Assembly (NCBI RefSeq): GCF_042686125.1
Contig: NZ_JBHUOV010000001.1
Location: 558,001 to 622,000, forward strand
Length of the DNA: 64,000 bases
Source of the DNA: Oceanihabitans iliipiscarium
Lineage (GTDB): Bacteria; Bacteroidota; Bacteroidia; Flavobacteriales; Flavobacteriaceae
Reading direction: 5' to 3'
Made by a program: the position numbers and the translations under genes. Below, one piece after another: positions 18,101 through 25,170 of this stretch. The notes under the pieces are model-generated. The model was not told where the DNA came from and searched no databases. It worked only from the letters and a program-made list of their open reading frames with translations. Position 1 is the first letter of the stretch; the number at the start of each line of letters is the position of its first letter.

Positions 18101-18561
18101 AGATACTTCGCGTTCTTCTGGAAATTAATAGCTAATTTAAATGGTATAGGTTTTAGCTCTGCTGATTTTTGTTCAATACTAGCTAAAAGCAATTCGGAAT
18201 GTACCTCGGATTGGTTAAGCTGTAAAACATTAAGCAACTTGTCATTTACGTTAGGAAAATGCTTTCCTATTATACGCGAGGCGTCTTCATAATCTATTCC
18301 TTTTTGAAGCTTTAATAACTTCGCTAAAGGAAACGCTATAAACTTTGAAAAGAGCACCAATTCAACAGCAATAAAAAGCCAAAACAAAATAGTTCTTCCT
18401 AATGGACTTAGCCATAAAAAGTGTTCAATAAGTAGAGTAATTAAAAAGTACAACAAGCCAATACTAAAAAATAAAATAGCACCTTTAATAAGTTCATTAG
18501 TGTAATATTTTCTAATAAACTGCTCTAGTTTTACTTGTATGGTTTTAAAATTGTTCAACAT
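15115..18561 (-). CDS. DUF4175 family large membrane-anchored coiled-coil protein
   Basis: This 1148-aa protein has paired hydrophobic helices near the N-terminus (about 28-47 and 56-78) and a third at 150-168 (YAAIPLLVLLLASISG). A periplasmic beta-rich region (170-460) follows, then a very long Lys/Glu/Gln-rich coiled coil (about 480-780). A Gly/Gln/Glu/Lys low-complexity segment (about 940-1040) precedes the C-terminus. This matches the DUF4175 family of Bacteroidota; its role is unknown. The repeats leave several long antisense frames that are not genes. The downstream partner ybeY overlaps it by 8 bp. Confidence 0.88.
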   Translation of the reverse strand: MLNNFKTIQVKLEQFIRKYYTNELIKGAILFFSIGLLYFLITLLIEHFLWLSPLGRTILFWLFIAVELVLFSKFIAFPLAKLLKLQKGIDYEDASRIIGKHFPNVNDKLLNVLQLNQSEVHSELLLASIEQKSAELKPIPFKLAINFQKNAKYLKYAAIPLLVLLLASISGKFDWFSDSYERVVNYKTAYEPPAPFQFFVINDKLEGVENKDFKILVKTAGEVIPESVQITYNNESYFLQQKAVGDFEYVISKPRESINFKFSANNVTSKSYTLKIIEAPMLLNFDMVLDYPSYTKKQDEVLKSTGNAVVPQGTNITWKLNTKATEKVNLYAKDTLEFLTKGDGAFEASKRVYNDFKYNLTTSNTNLKDYENLAFNIDVVRDEYPELNLKMQVDSLDQQSLYFYGQVSDDYGLHQLQLVYYPSDDEKLKQTEQIPISKSNVSEFISAFPNQLNLTEGVSYDLYFQVFDNDIINKYKSTKSEVFSYRKLTKDEAENKQLQQQNETIQDLNKSLEKFEEREKELQELSKTQKEKSELNFNDKRKLENFLKRQEQQEEMMKNFNKKLKENLEEFQQNEEKDPFKEDLKERLQENVEQLKQDEKLLEELEKLREKISKEELSDKLEKLAKQNKTQKRSLEQLLELTKKYYVTKKLEKLQQALEKLAKDQEALSNKPEKENTKEKQDELNKKFEEFQKDMDALEKDNEELKKPIDMPREKIDEAEVDVLQKDASNELQKKEQIEESTKEESLEEQQKAQEQQKQSQKNAQQSQKNAAKKMQQMSEKMMQSMMQGQQSDNQEDAEMLRQILDNLVVFSFDEEALMNQFDKVEVNHNKYASYLRKQHNLREHFSHIDDSLFALSLRQPKISERVNKEITEVFFNIDKALDQFSENQIYKGISNQQYAITSANNLADILSDTLDNMQMEMNGQGQGGQGQPKPGQGEGEEGLPDIIKSQEQLNKEMQEGVKKGEKGKPEEGDQGKEGQKGKDGKDKGEGKNGKEGEGGSQQGEGEGSNEELNGELYRIYQQQQQIRQALQDRLAKEGKSGVGSNLVKQMEQVEMDLLNKGFTNKTMEKMMQLQHQLLKLDNATFQQGQEEKRESEPNKKEFNNNTNNQIPTAKQYFNTTEILNRQSLPLQPVYKKKVQEYFKQSND

Positions 18562-18631
18562 ATAAACATTTAACTTACTAAACTACAATTTTATTTTAAC
18601 TCAATAATACTTAGTTTTGGTAACATTCTGT

Positions 18632-18639
18632 TAATTTTG
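18632..18639 (+). promoter_or_regulatory. -7 box of the AlkB-type hydroxylase gene
   Basis: TAATTTTG matches TAnnTTTG and stands 54 bases before the chosen ATG (18694). It directly precedes another in-frame ATG at 18640, which would be leaderless and would add 18 residues. Confidence 0.4.
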
Positions 18640-18693
18640 ATGAGGTACAAACAGATGTATCCTTTTAAAGGAAGAGAGAAAAACACATTTATA

Positions 18694-19737
18694 ATGAAAG
18701 ATCTTAAATATTTAGCCGCTTTTTCTATCCCGTTAATGGCATGTATAGGACTATATTATAAAGGTGTGTTTTCGTTTTTAGTTCCTGTTTATGCCTTTGT
18801 TTTACTACCTATATTAGAACTGGTTTTCCCTCTTGATACTAAAAATTTAGAAAAAGAAGATGTTGAAAACAAGCTAAAAAACAAGCTCTTTGATTGGTTG
18901 TTATACCTTAATGTGCCAATCGTGTTTAGTTTGTTGTATTTTACATTACGTTTGGTTTCCACTACAGTCTTGGAAAACTATGAAGTTATAGGTTTTACCA
19001 TATCTATAGGTATTGTTTTAGCAATTAATGGTATTAATGTTGCCCATGAACTTGGCCACAGACAAAGTACCAACGAGCGCTTTCTTGGAAAAGCTTTACT
19101 TCTTCCTTCATTGTATATGCATTTTTATATAGAGCATAATTTTGGGCACCACCTACATGCGGCAACACCTGAAGATCCAGCAACAGCTAGATACAATCAA
19201 AGTGTGTATTCCTTTTGGTTGACTTCGGTTTATAGGCAATATTTTAAGTCATGGAAAATTCAAAAGACGCTCTTAAAAAACAATAACAAATCCTTTTTTT
19301 CGATAAAAAACGATATGCTTTGGTATAGCCTTTTTCAAATTGCTTATTTAACTATAGTTTACCTTTATTTTGGAACAACTGGTTTGGTATTTGCTCTTGT
19401 TGCTGGTATTATTGGTTTTATTCTTTTAGAAACTGTTAATTATATTGAACACTATGGCTTACTGCGTTTAAAAACGAAATCTGGTCGTTATGAGCGTGTT
19501 CGAGAAATTCATTCATGGAATTCCAACCATATTATAGGACGACTTGTTTTGTATGAACTTACGAGACATAGTGATCATCATTATAAATCTTCAAAAAAGT
19601 ATCAAGTTTTAGATTGTCATGAGGAAAGTCCACAGATGCCTTATGGTTATCCAACCTCCATGCTCATCTCTTTGTGTCCTCCATTGTGGTTTAAAATTAT
19701 GAATAAGCGTGTTCCACGTGAAATGATTTCTTCATAA
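18694..19737 (+). CDS. AlkB-type alkane 1-monooxygenase / fatty-acid hydroxylase-like membrane di-iron enzyme
   Basis: This 347-aa integral membrane protein carries all the histidine boxes of the alkane hydroxylase family: HELGH (118-122), EHNFGHH (147-153) followed by ATPEDPA, NYIEHYG (249-255) and RHSDHH (291-296). Six or so hydrophobic stretches surround them. AlkB enzymes use rubredoxin-fed electrons to hydroxylate terminal alkyl carbons. No rubredoxin gene lies beside it, so the physiological substrate may not be an alkane. Upstream in-frame starts (18637 TTG, 18640 ATG) would add 18-19 residues unlike the family, so the start is uncertain. A parS-like site overlaps its 3-prime end. Confidence 0.88.
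   Translation: MKDLKYLAAFSIPLMACIGLYYKGVFSFLVPVYAFVLLPILELVFPLDTKNLEKEDVENKLKNKLFDWLLYLNVPIVFSLLYFTLRLVSTTVLENYEVIGFTISIGIVLAINGINVAHELGHRQSTNERFLGKALLLPSLYMHFYIEHNFGHHLHAATPEDPATARYNQSVYSFWLTSVYRQYFKSWKIQKTLLKNNNKSFFSIKNDMLWYSLFQIAYLTIVYLYFGTTGLVFALVAGIIGFILLETVNYIEHYGLLRLKTKSGRYERVREIHSWNSNHIIGRLVLYELTRHSDHHYKSSKKYQVLDCHEESPQMPYGYPTSMLISLCPPLWFKIMNKRVPREMISS
19710..19725. other. Candidate parS site 3 (degenerate, inside the hydroxylase gene)
   Basis: TGTTCCACGTGAAATG matches 14 of 16 positions of the ParB-binding consensus TGTTnCACGTGAAACA. It overlaps the codons for KRVPREM near the 3-prime end of the hydroxylase gene. Confidence 0.6.
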
Positions 19738-19773
19738 AGAAACAATAAGAATATTTTAAAAAGCGCTCAAGAC

Positions 19774-19805
19774 TTTGTTCTTTCCTGCTCGCTATTCTAT
19801 CTTTG
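19774..19805 (+). promoter_or_regulatory. Promoter of gltX
   Basis: TTTG (19774-19777) and TATCTTTG (19798-19805) are 20 bases apart, an excellent match to the Bacteroidota -33/-7 arrangement. The ATG at 19824 gives a short leader of roughly 10-15 bases. Confidence 0.65.
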
Positions 19806-19823
19806 CACCATAAAATAAAAACA

Positions 19824-21332
19824 ATGACCAAAAACGTTCGCGTGCGTTTTGCACCTAGCCCAACAGGACCTCTACATATTGGAGGTGTTCGTACTGCTTT
19901 ATTCAACTATTTATTTGCGAAAAAACACCATGGAACTTTTGTGTTACGTATTGAAGATACTGACCAAAACCGTTATGTTGAAGGTGCAGAAAAGTATATT
20001 GTTGATGCTTTAAATTGGTGTCAAATTCCTTTTGATGAAGGTCCAGGAAAAAACGAAAAATTTGGTCCATATAGGCAAAGTGAACGTAAACATTTATATA
20101 AGCAATATGCAGATGAGTTGATTGCTTCTGGAAATGCATATTATGCTTTTGACACTTCAGAAACTCTTGATTTTCACCGAAAAGATCACGAAGCTAAAGG
20201 CAAAACATTTATCTACAATTGGCACAACAGATTAAAACTAAGCAATTCTTTATCGCTTTCTGCAGAAGCGGTTCAAGCCAAGCTTGATGCTGGAGAAGAT
20301 TATGTGATTCGTTTTAAATCACCTCAAGATCAAACCTTACATTTAAAAGATATGATTCGTGGAAACATCACAATAGACACAAACATTTTAGATGATAAGG
20401 TGTTATTTAAAAGCGATGGGATGCCAACCTATCATTTAGCAAATATTGTAGATGATCACCTTATGGAAATCACACATGTTATTCGTGGCGAAGAATGGTT
20501 GCCTTCGTTAGCATTACACCAACAACTATACGATGCCTTTGGTTGGCAAGCGCCAGAATTTGCACATTTACCATTAATTTTAAAACCGACAGGTAAGGGT
20601 AAATTAAGCAAACGTGATGGTGACAAATTAGGGTTTCCTGTATTTCCTTTAGAGTGGACAACTCCTGAAGGAGACGTATCTAGAGGTTACAAAGAAGATG
20701 GTTATTTTCCTGAAGCAATGGTGAATTTTTTAGCCTTTTTAGGATGGAACCCAGGAACTGAACAAGAAGTATTTAATTTAGAAGCGTTAATAAGCACATT
20801 TGATTTAGAGCGTGTAAATAAGTCTGGAGCGCGATTTGATCCTGATAAAATTAAATGGTTTAACCATCAATACATGCAAGAGCAAGATAACGAAATGTTA
20901 GCTCAAACCTTTCAGCAAAGGCATTCAGAATTAAAAGATATAGATGTTAATTACATCACTATGGTCGTTGGATTAATAAAAGAACGCGCCACTTTTGTAA
21001 GTGATTTTTGGGACTTAAGTGATTTCTTTTTTATTAGTCCAAAAAGTTATGACGAAAAAGCCTATAAAAAGGCCATGAAAGAAGGTACTCGTGAGCTTAT
21101 GACCGAACTTTCGGTGTTAATACATGCTATTGAAGATTTTGAGTTAGACCAAATAACAACAACAATTAAATCTTGGATTACTAATAAAGAGATTGGCTTC
21201 GGGAAAGTGATGATGCCTTTGCGCCTAGCTTTAGTTGGTGCTTTACAAGGCCCAGACGTTTTTGATATTATGTATATGATTGGCAAAGCTGAAACTATAG
21301 AACGTATAGAAAACTTAGCCACAACGGTATAA
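19824..21332 (+). CDS. gltX: Glutamate--tRNA ligase
   Basis: This 502-aa class I synthetase charges tRNA-Glu. The ATP-binding HIGH motif appears as PLHIGG (16-21) and the KMSKS loop as KLSKRDGD near 260. The start at ATG 19824 is preferred over an in-frame TTG at 19803, because that TTG is part of the -7 promoter box and the family begins close to VRVRFAPSPTG. The C-terminal anticodon-binding helical bundle appears complete. It stands alone in its transcription unit and converges with the beta-barrel gene downstream. Confidence 0.98.
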   Translation: MTKNVRVRFAPSPTGPLHIGGVRTALFNYLFAKKHHGTFVLRIEDTDQNRYVEGAEKYIVDALNWCQIPFDEGPGKNEKFGPYRQSERKHLYKQYADELIASGNAYYAFDTSETLDFHRKDHEAKGKTFIYNWHNRLKLSNSLSLSAEAVQAKLDAGEDYVIRFKSPQDQTLHLKDMIRGNITIDTNILDDKVLFKSDGMPTYHLANIVDDHLMEITHVIRGEEWLPSLALHQQLYDAFGWQAPEFAHLPLILKPTGKGKLSKRDGDKLGFPVFPLEWTTPEGDVSRGYKEDGYFPEAMVNFLAFLGWNPGTEQEVFNLEALISTFDLERVNKSGARFDPDKIKWFNHQYMQEQDNEMLAQTFQQRHSELKDIDVNYITMVVGLIKERATFVSDFWDLSDFFFISPKSYDEKAYKKAMKEGTRELMTELSVLIHAIEDFELDQITTTIKSWITNKEIGFGKVMMPLRLALVGALQGPDVFDIMYMIGKAETIERIENLATTV

Positions 21333-21367
21333 TATAAAAGTGCGCTTTTTGTGTTTTTTTAAGTCTT

Positions 21368-22060
21368 TTACAGTGTTATCATTAAGGTAAAAACCATCAT
21401 AGATTGATTTCCTTTAAACTTGTCTGTGTTAGTGCCAACGCTTAAATCGTTTTTATTCAACTTATTAAGCATATTGGTAAAACCGTAAATATACTGCGCC
21501 TTAAGTCTAAAATGACTAATTCCAGCAGAAAGGCCAATGGTTCCATTAAAATTTAGTTTAGAGATATCGGAAACATCTTCTGCTAATAAGGCATCATAAT
21601 TATTTATGAGATAGCCTTTATATTTATCCTCTTTCAACTCTAATTCGCCATTGTACTGAAGCATAGGTCCGACGTCTAAAGTCAGATAGCTTTGAATAAT
21701 TTTAACATGTGCTTTAAGCATGATTTGAGCAGTAAACAACTTATAATCGATAAACTCGTTTGTGGTCGCTAAATCAAAAGGTCTCGCGGATATTCCAACT
21801 GTATTTTCTGACAGCTGAATCGTATAACTTATGTTGTACCATTTATGAGGAATATCTACAGTAGCAGATGCTCCACCTAGCCAACCGTTTCCTCTTTTAG
21901 TTTCAAAATTATCTGTAAGAATATCAAATTGTGTAATTCCGCCCTCTATTCCAATACCATTTTTTATAGGAACAATACCATGTGGGCGTCTTTGTGCATG
22001 ACTAACTGTAACAAAACCTATTAAAAGGACTACTAATATTATAAATTGAGTTTTTTTCAT
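21368..22060 (-). CDS. Outer-membrane beta-barrel protein (PorT-like fold), function unknown
   Basis: This 230-aa protein has a cleavable signal peptide (MKKTQFIILVVLLIGFVTVS then HAQ). Many alternating-hydrophobicity strands follow, such as WYNISYTIQLSE, YLTLDVGPMLQ, FRLKAQYIYGF and SMMVFTLMITL, the last ending in the aromatic/aliphatic pattern of an outer-membrane beta strand. This fits the 8-strand outer-membrane beta-barrel families common in Bacteroidota. I cannot name the specific family. It is divergent from the SPFH gene; a minus-strand -7 box lies at 22079-22086. Confidence 0.7.
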   Translation of the reverse strand: MKKTQFIILVVLLIGFVTVSHAQRRPHGIVPIKNGIGIEGGITQFDILTDNFETKRGNGWLGGASATVDIPHKWYNISYTIQLSENTVGISARPFDLATTNEFIDYKLFTAQIMLKAHVKIIQSYLTLDVGPMLQYNGELELKEDKYKGYLINNYDALLAEDVSDISKLNFNGTIGLSAGISHFRLKAQYIYGFTNMLNKLNKNDLSVGTNTDKFKGNQSMMVFTLMITL

Positions 22061-22078
22061 TTGTTATGCGTTTGTGAG

Positions 22079-22086
22079 CAAATATA
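22079..22086 (-). promoter_or_regulatory. -7 box of the beta-barrel gene
   Basis: On the minus strand this is TATATTTG, 18 bases before the ATG of the beta-barrel gene. Confidence 0.45.
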
Positions 22087-22124
22087 ACTTAAATTAGTAA
22101 TTAATTATTTTCTAACCTTTTATT

Positions 22125-22132
22125 TAAATTTG
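22125..22132 (+). promoter_or_regulatory. -7 box of the SPFH gene, implying a leaderless mRNA
   Basis: TAAATTTG ends 2 bases before the ATG at 22135, so transcription would begin at or within a base or two of the start codon. Confidence 0.5.
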
Positions 22133-22134
22133 TT

Positions 22135-23061
22135 ATGGGTTCCTTTGTATTTATTCCTATTGTATTTATTAGCTTAATTATATTTATTTCGGCGTTTTTT
22201 ATTGTTAAACAACAAACCGCTGTTATTATTGAACGTTTTGGTAAGTTTCTTAGTATTCGTCACTCAGGTTTACATCTTAAAATCCCTTTAGTAGATAGGA
22301 TTGCTGGGCGCTTAAGTTTAAAAATTCAGCAACTTGATGTTATTATAGAAACAAAGACTTTAGATGATGTTTTTGTCCGTTTAAAAGTCTCTGTGCAATA
22401 CAAAGTGATTAAAGACAAAGTTTATGATGCCTTTTATAAATTAGATTATCCGCATGATCAAATTACATCTTATGTCTTTGATGTGGTACGTGCCGAAGTT
22501 CCAAAAATGAAGCTTGATGATGTCTTTGTAAAAAAAGACGATATTGCCTTAGCAGTTAAAGCTGAATTAAATGATGCGATGTCTGATTATGGTTTTGATA
22601 TTATTAAAACCTTAGTAACAGATATTGATCCTGATGGACAAGTAAAACAGGCGATGAATAGAATTAATGCGTCTGAACGTGAAAAAATTGCGGCTCAATT
22701 TGAAGGTGATGCTGCGCGAATCTTAATTGTTGAAAAAGCAAAAGCTGAAGCAGAAAGTAAGCGCTTACAAGGACAAGGTATTGCAGATCAACGTCGCGAA
22801 ATAGCACGAGGATTAGAAGAATCTGTAGAAGTATTGAATAAAGTTGGTATAAATAGTCAAGAAGCTTCTGCTTTAATTGTTGTTACACAGCATTATGACA
22901 CACTTCAGTCTATTGGTCAAGAAACGAACAGCAATTTAATATTGCTTCCTAACTCACCTCAAGCAGGGAGCCAAATGTTAAACGATATGGTTGCTAGTTT
23001 TACAGCTAGTAATCAAATTGGTGAAGCCATGAAAAAAGCAAAAAATAAGAAAATCGAATAA
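22135..23061 (+). CDS. SPFH/Band 7 domain membrane protein (stomatin/HflK-like)
   Basis: This 308-aa protein has one N-terminal membrane helix (about 4-24), then the SPFH domain starting VKQQTAVIIERFGKF and running to about residue 200. An Ala/Glu/Lys/Arg-rich coiled coil follows (about 175-235, ASEREKIAAQFEGDA, EAESKRLQGQG). This is the paraslipin/stomatin-like arrangement; such proteins form membrane ring assemblies and often partner with NfeD. No nfeD gene is adjacent here. The gene has its own promoter with a near-zero leader and ends in a hairpin terminator. Confidence 0.93.
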   Translation: MGSFVFIPIVFISLIIFISAFFIVKQQTAVIIERFGKFLSIRHSGLHLKIPLVDRIAGRLSLKIQQLDVIIETKTLDDVFVRLKVSVQYKVIKDKVYDAFYKLDYPHDQITSYVFDVVRAEVPKMKLDDVFVKKDDIALAVKAELNDAMSDYGFDIIKTLVTDIDPDGQVKQAMNRINASEREKIAAQFEGDAARILIVEKAKAEAESKRLQGQGIADQRREIARGLEESVEVLNKVGINSQEASALIVVTQHYDTLQSIGQETNSNLILLPNSPQAGSQMLNDMVASFTASNQIGEAMKKAKNKKIE

Positions 23062-23079
23062 ACTATAATAACCTTATTA

Positions 23080-23107
23080 AAAACCCTAAGCACTGCTTGG
23101 GGTTTTT
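23080..23107. terminator. Terminator shared by the SPFH gene and the 64-aa gene
   Basis: AAAACCCTAAGC (23080-23091) pairs with GCTTGGGGTTTT (23095-23106) through a 3-base loop with one G:U pair. A and T runs at the ends make it usable from both sides. It overlaps the last codons of the minus-strand small gene. Confidence 0.8.
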
Positions 23108-23300
23108 ATTTGTAATGCTTTATAAGGTTCTTTAAACTCTCTAAATAATTGTCTAGTGCTTTATCATTTACCTCAGGATGTGGACTATTTGCAAGTGTCA
23201 ATGGATTCTCGTCTAGGTGTTGATACACTTCTGGAAAATTCGTTTCTATTTCCCGAGTAAGCTCTGAAATTTCTGCAAGTAATTGTTGGGTTGTTTTCAT
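23106..23300 (-). CDS. Small conserved hypothetical protein (64 aa)
   Basis: This is an acidic, helical 64-residue protein starting MKTTQQLLAEISELTREIET. A first amphipathic helix is followed by the loop NPLTLANSPHPEV and a second helix, LDNYLESLKNLIKHYK. It has no signal peptide or cysteines. I accept it as real because it fills the space exactly to the shared terminator, has a -7 box reading TATTTTTG on the minus strand (23336-23343) and has normal codon use. Its function is unknown; a small adaptor or regulatory protein is possible but speculative. Confidence 0.7.
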   Translation of the reverse strand: MKTTQQLLAEISELTREIETNFPEVYQHLDENPLTLANSPHPEVNDKALDNYLESLKNLIKHYK

Positions 23301-23368
23301 AATACCTTAAAAATTAATGATTTAAACAACCAAATCAAAAATATAATCGTTAAAGATTGGTTAACATT

Positions 23369-24526
23369 TTATTTAAAAGGATGCCGTTCTTGCCATTCTC
23401 TTATAGGATTCATGTACTTTACAATAAACTTTAGAAGCGTATTAGCAATAAAATTATTTGTATGGTTTAAGTAGATGTGCATGGTGTGTGGTTTTGCACC
23501 AATCGAACTTTTAATTTCCATAGCAGTTCTAGCAAATACAATCGTTTTAAATTTGTTTTCAATACCATAATTAACCATGTCATACAACATATTTAAATAC
23601 ATTTGATACTTGTGTTGTAACTCTTGGTTATATCCTAAAAAGTATGTTTCTAATTCATTATTATTAATAATCAAGGTGTAAAAACCTACCAATTCATTAT
23701 TTAAATAATATCCAAATACTTTAAAATCATCTTTTAGGTGTACTTTCAAGCTGTAAAAATGATCTGGAGAGAGTTTAAAGGAGTTTACGCCTGCGTTGTC
23801 TGAAACATTCTCATAAAGCTTGTAAAGTGTATTAGAATGTCTTTTTATTGCCTCTAAGTCTAATTCTTTATACTGAAGTATTGCGCCCTTTTTTCTAGCG
23901 CGTTTATATCGATCTCTATACTTTTTTGTAAACGCGGAAATATAATCTTCTTTCATGGTCCACGTTGAAGGAATAGAAAACAACATATTGGGTTGAACCT
24001 GCACTTTGAATAGGTTGTGTGCTTTAAAAAAGTCTAAGTTTGAGTGTATAGGGTCATGTTCAAAATAATCTTTAAACGCAATAATTCTAATTTTTTTATT
24101 GAACGTCTTTTTAATGTCTTTAGACAGTTTTTCAATAGCTAAATTTACCTGATTCAAAAAAAGGCCTTGCGTAATTTCTTCAGCAACAAAAAACAAACCA
24201 TGTTGTCCTGTGTGCATTAAATTACCAACGATAATAGCATTTCCTTTTACAATTTTTGCAATTAATTGTTTAGCCATTTGCATCAATCGATGATCTGACG
24301 TTTTTCTAAAAATATCATCAGCATACATTTGAACGCGTTGTAAGATGGCAATACCAATAAGTTTATTTTTATTGAAAACGCACAAATAATAAGACGTAAT
24401 ATTACTTGGTGATGATGTTTCTAAAGCTTTTAAAAAAGGGGTTTTTAAGAAAACATCTGGTGTTGCTAATGTATTCCATGCTTGTGGAAGTTCGTCAATA
24501 TTATTATAAATATTAAAGTGTATCAA
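23369..24526 (-). CDS. GNAT-fold acyltransferase (FemAB/DUF482-like)
   Basis: This 385-aa protein has an N-terminal half with FLKTPFLKALE and a long C-terminal GNAT-like domain (about 180-370). Recognisable core strands are FKVFGYYLNNELVGFYTLII and ELETYFLGYN, followed by KTIVFARTAMEIKSSIGAKP near 320-340. The pattern resembles the FemAB-like/peptidogalycan-recognition acyltransferases of Bacteroidota, which use acyl-CoA or aminoacyl-tRNA donors. No signal peptide is seen. The substrate is unknown. It lies downstream of the DUF1761 gene, separated from it by a terminator, so it probably has its own promoter. Confidence 0.75.
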   Translation of the reverse strand: MIHFNIYNNIDELPQAWNTLATPDVFLKTPFLKALETSSPSNITSYYLCVFNKNKLIGIAILQRVQMYADDIFRKTSDHRLMQMAKQLIAKIVKGNAIIVGNLMHTGQHGLFFVAEEITQGLFLNQVNLAIEKLSKDIKKTFNKKIRIIAFKDYFEHDPIHSNLDFFKAHNLFKVQVQPNMLFSIPSTWTMKEDYISAFTKKYRDRYKRARKKGAILQYKELDLEAIKRHSNTLYKLYENVSDNAGVNSFKLSPDHFYSLKVHLKDDFKVFGYYLNNELVGFYTLIINNNELETYFLGYNQELQHKYQMYLNMLYDMVNYGIENKFKTIVFARTAMEIKSSIGAKPHTMHIYLNHTNNFIANTLLKFIVKYMNPIREWQERHPFK

Positions 24527-24540
24527 ATGAAAAAATAAAA

Positions 24541-24568
24541 AAGACTGAAAGTTAAATCTTTCAGTCCT
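24541..24568 (-). terminator. Terminator of the DUF1761 gene
   Basis: GACTGAAAG (24543-24551) pairs with CTTTCAGTC (24558-24566) around a 6-base loop. Read on the minus strand the stem is followed by a TTTTTT run, a standard intrinsic terminator 28 bp after the DUF1761 stop codon. Confidence 0.85.
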
Positions 24569-24593
24569 TAATTATATTAAAACATTACAAAAA

Positions 24594-25079
24594 TTATAAA
24601 CCACAAAGCAATGCGCCCATTACTGCTAAAGTTAAAATCCAATAACCAGCGTTAATAAAAATATACTTCGCGCTTTTTCGTTCAAATAAGGCGTTTGTGC
24701 CAAGAATAGGTAAAGCACCAAGTACACCAAATATGGTTCCGTGTAAAGCACCATGCTTAAAGGTTCTAAACGCATTTCCATAGTCAGCCATAAAACCATC
24801 AAAAGACGGCTTTGCCAATGCAGGGTCTCCTCCTATCATTCCCATTGCTCCCCATTGATGGTTTGTAAATTGCATAAGAAGTACTGCTAATAAGGCTGCA
24901 AATAATAAAGCAAGACCAAATATTTTTGCCATATTTCCACCTTTCATTTTCTCTTCGGTCATGCCAGACTCTCTCATCCAAGCATTTCCAAAGACTTTTG
25001 GGTTGTACCAGACAGCTCCAATGACTAATGCTGCTACTGCTGCAATAGGGATTGACCAAGGGTTAATTGCTAATTCCAT
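24594..25079 (-). CDS. DUF1761 family membrane protein
   Basis: This 161-aa protein has four predicted membrane helices (about 8-25, 50-70, 108-128 and 138-158). The motif IGAVWYNPKVFGNAWM near residue 21-36 is the DUF1761 signature. The family is widespread in bacteria and uncharacterised. It is a monocistronic unit: glnS is on the same strand 91 bp upstream, and a strong terminator follows. Confidence 0.88.
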   Translation of the reverse strand: MELAINPWSIPIAAVAALVIGAVWYNPKVFGNAWMRESGMTEEKMKGGNMAKIFGLALLFAALLAVLLMQFTNHQWGAMGMIGGDPALAKPSFDGFMADYGNAFRTFKHGALHGTIFGVLGALPILGTNALFERKSAKYIFINAGYWILTLAVMGALLCGL

Positions 25080-25170
25080 AATTTAAAGTTTTATAGTTAG
25101 TGCTTTAAATGTACGGAAAAAACCATAAAATAAAACTTTACAATTCTCATTTAACACTAAAAAACAACAT

